Origin: Chitinophagaceae bacterium
GTDB lineage: Bacteria; Bacteroidota; Bacteroidia; Chitinophagales; Chitinophagaceae
DNA length: 64,000 nucleotides
Direction: 5' to 3'
Assembly: GCA_016720745.1 (NCBI GenBank)
Contig: JADKKA010000018.1
Location: 1,448,833 to 1,512,832 of the forward strand
Of this stretch, positions 62,624 to 64,000 are shown piece by piece. The translations under genes and the position numbers were made by a program. The notes beneath the pieces are model-generated. The model worked only from the letters and a program-made list of their open reading frames with translations. It was not told the DNA's origin and did no database searches. Position 1 is the first letter of the stretch, and each line of letters opens with the position of its first letter.

Positions 62624-63046
62624 TCTCTTTACTTCTCTGTAAAATATCTTCCCCACTATCTTCCATCCCTCCTTTGTCTTCAGCAGGGTCATGATATCGT
62701 GAAAATAAAAAGTGGGGTATTCGATGGTGAGTTTGGCGACGGCTGCATTGCCATATACTTCTACAGAAGTAACAGATGTGGTGCGTTCGGTTTTTTTGAG
62801 GGTATGTCTCATTCTCGCCATAAAATCTTTTAATGAAACCACGACCAGGGTATCATTGCGCATGTATTGCATTTGTCCGGTCGGACTGAATGCTTTGGAG
62901 AACATAATACTATCTCCGTTCGTGCCTCCTTCGAGATAATAATTGCAAACGGTTTTGATGGCTTCGGTTTCTTCTTCCTTAGTTTGGGCACCGGAAAACA
63001 GGCTAAGGGAAATGCAGCAACTGAAAAGCAGCATGTATTTTTTCAT
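62621..63046 (-). CDS. Secreted NTF2-like (lumazine-binding-like) protein
   Basis: 141 residues with a signal peptide (YMLLFSCCISLSLFSGAQ). The mature part fits a cone-shaped NTF2-like fold of the putative lumazine-binding group: EEETEAIKTVCNYYLEGGTN, FSPTGQMQYMRNDTLVVVSL and a C-terminal sheet GNAAVAKLTIEYPTFYFHDI ... GWKIVGKIFY. Function unknown; periplasmic. The TAG stop is inside the repeat GATAGTCTTTAGTC. Confidence 0.8.
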   Translation of the reverse strand: MKKYMLLFSCCISLSLFSGAQTKEEETEAIKTVCNYYLEGGTNGDSIMFSKAFSPTGQMQYMRNDTLVVVSLKDFMARMRHTLKKTERTTSVTSVEVYGNAAVAKLTIEYPTFYFHDIMTLLKTKEGWKIVGKIFYREVKR

Positions 63047-63109
63047 GGCTATTTATTTTATAGAAAGATAGGTGAAGAGAAGGACTAGCGTTCGGGGATT
63101 TACATGAGC

Positions 63110-63264
63110 GGCAGTGCAGTCGACAGTCTACAGTCATCAGTCGAAAGTCATCAGTCAACAGTCGGCAGTCTTCAGTCTGTCGGTCTGGGGCGTTTAATTA
63201 TAAACGAAACAAACAACTTTACTGAAACGACAATTAGAAAGGACTATAGACTAAAGACTCTAGA
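63110..63264. repeat. Nine contiguous AGTCNNN heptads and a heptad tail
   Basis: From 63118 to 63180 nine 7-nt units follow one another without a break (AGTCGAC AGTCTAC, AGTCATC, AGTCGAA, AGTCATC, AGTCAAC, AGTCGGC, AGTCTTC, AGTCTGT). At 63240-63266, read on the minus strand, AGTCTAG AGTCTTT AGTCTAT and AGTCCTT start at the stop codon of the phosphoesterase gene. No gene lies between. Confidence 0.88.
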
Positions 63265-63761
63265 CTAACGACTTCTCCCTCCCAGCTCAATCACCTCACA
63301 ATCCCGCATATCCTTTCCGTCAATCACAAAACGGATCAGGGTACGCACTTTATGCCAGCCCTGTTTACCGGCAGCACCGGGGTTCATATGGAGGCAGCTG
63401 AACTTTTCATCATAGATCACTTTTAATATATGGGAATGGCCACTGATGAATAAGAGTGGCTGATGCAGGCTGAGCTCTTTTCTAGTTTCGGGATTGTATT
63501 TTGGAGGTGAACCGCCAATATGCCGTATCATCACTTTTACCCCTTCGCAGGTAAAGACAAGTTGTTCCGGGAATTCATGACGAATGGAAGCTTCATCAAT
63601 ATTGCCATAAACTCCTTTGAGCGGTTTGAAGGATTGTAATTGCGCTACTATGGCCGGACCAAAATCACCGGCATGCCATACTTCATCGCAGTTTGAAAAA
63701 TTACGGAAGACGGCATCATCCAGGAAGCCATGGTGTCGGAAATCAGGCCGATACGGGTCAT
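63265..63761 (-). CDS. YfcE-type metallophosphoesterase (one frameshift)
   Basis: The ATG at 63761 reads MTRIGLISD and, after adding one C near 63732, DTHGFLDDAVFRNFSNCDEV. This restores the metal motif SDTHG. Further motifs are WHAGDFGP (GDxG), GVYGNIDE (GNxD/H), FISGHSHI (GHxH) and HMNPGAAGKQG. The corrected length is 165 residues, normal for YfcE/YsnB phosphodiesterases, which hydrolyse phosphodiesters with Mn or similar metals in the cytoplasm. The TAG stop is the first unit of a heptad tail. Confidence 0.88.
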
Positions 63762-64000
63762 GAGGTAAAGATAGAAGAAAGCAATAAACTATCATACCAG
63801 CCTGGAGTCCTGCGTTTCCTGTAAGAAACTTTTTTTTGTAATCAGCTACAATCACTTATCAACCTTTTCATGGAGACTACGGGCAGGAATAAAAACCGGA
63901 TAAAAATCTGCAATAAAATTTCTTAGCTTTAGTTGGAATTAATAAAATCAACTCTGCAGCACTAATCAGTCGCCTGATACCCGAAAGTGGCGGGTACTGA
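63762..64000. other. Window-end intergenic sequence
   Basis: About 240 nt without a supported gene. TACCCG (63978-63983) and CGGGTA (63991-63996) form a small hairpin close to the edge; whether it belongs to a structured RNA cannot be told from what is visible. Confidence 0.4.

Noticed and set aside
63978..63996. Possible tRNA or riboswitch start at the window edge
   Set aside because: Only one 6-bp hairpin is visible; no cloverleaf or conserved riboswitch core can be traced before the sequence ends.

Overview
The window reads as chromosomal DNA of a member of the Bacteroidota, most likely the Chitinophagaceae or a close relative. The reasons are several TonB/SusC-type and DUF5686 outer-membrane proteins with carboxypeptidase-regulatory domains, many lipoproteins with Cys lipoboxes, genes without Shine-Dalgarno sites, promoter elements of the TAnnTTTG type, and intergenic repeats in the style of that group. 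There is no rRNA, tRNA, prophage, CRISPR array or transposase gene that I can see.

Layout. 0-7 kb: a truncated NodB-type deacetylase, a DoxX-like membrane protein, a 1018-residue alpha/beta-hydrolase without a signal peptide with a small partner gene, and a serine hydrolase overlapping an ion-channel-like two-TM protein. 7-16 kb: clpB, a secreted threonine-aldolase-like enzyme, a fasciclin protein, a second serine hydrolase and a DUF6159 membrane protein. 16-26 kb: lipoproteins, a Rossmann protein, a lipid-anchored beta-carbonic anhydrase, an exported WD40-caspase protein and an MFS transporter. 26-34.5 kb: a DsbA-like protein that has lost one Cys, an RRM protein, an N-methyltryptophan/sarcosine oxidase, a TonB-type receptor, a YdeI-family protein and a di-haem cytochrome c peroxidase. 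34.6-44.5 kb: a MurC-like ligase, a nucleoside deaminase, an ECF sigma factor with a membrane partner, NlpC/P60, TauE, ppa, crcB, two DUF4878-like lipoproteins, a YiiX-like amidase, phoH and a hemerythrin protein. 45-51 kb: a tandem pair of DUF5686 proteins, a YD-like secreted protein and a Rid-family protein. 51.7-54.8 kb: an AT-rich island of a cupin and orphan genes separated by repeated attC-like motifs. 55-64 kb: an outer-membrane protein, a TonB receptor, rpe, a TPR lipoprotein, a TolB-like propeller protein and a metallophosphoesterase.

Sequence quality. No gene between 1 and 35.9 kb is broken. Between 35.9 and 63.8 kb I count about 26 single-base indels in some 15 genes, nearly all in short homopolymers, and each gene reads through perfectly once one base is added or removed. 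This looks like unpolished long-read sequence and not true decay, so I annotate restored genes and give the break points.

Most interesting. Several genes end in a stop codon that is already part of a 3' tail built from contiguous 7-nt units (AGTCNNN or AGTGNNN), interspersed with a conserved CCCCTTTAGGGG...TGGGGGTG box. The same plan appears at six gene ends in three regions, and I do not know it as a named element. The cassette-like island at 51.8-53.5 kb is the second candidate for an undescribed mobile system.
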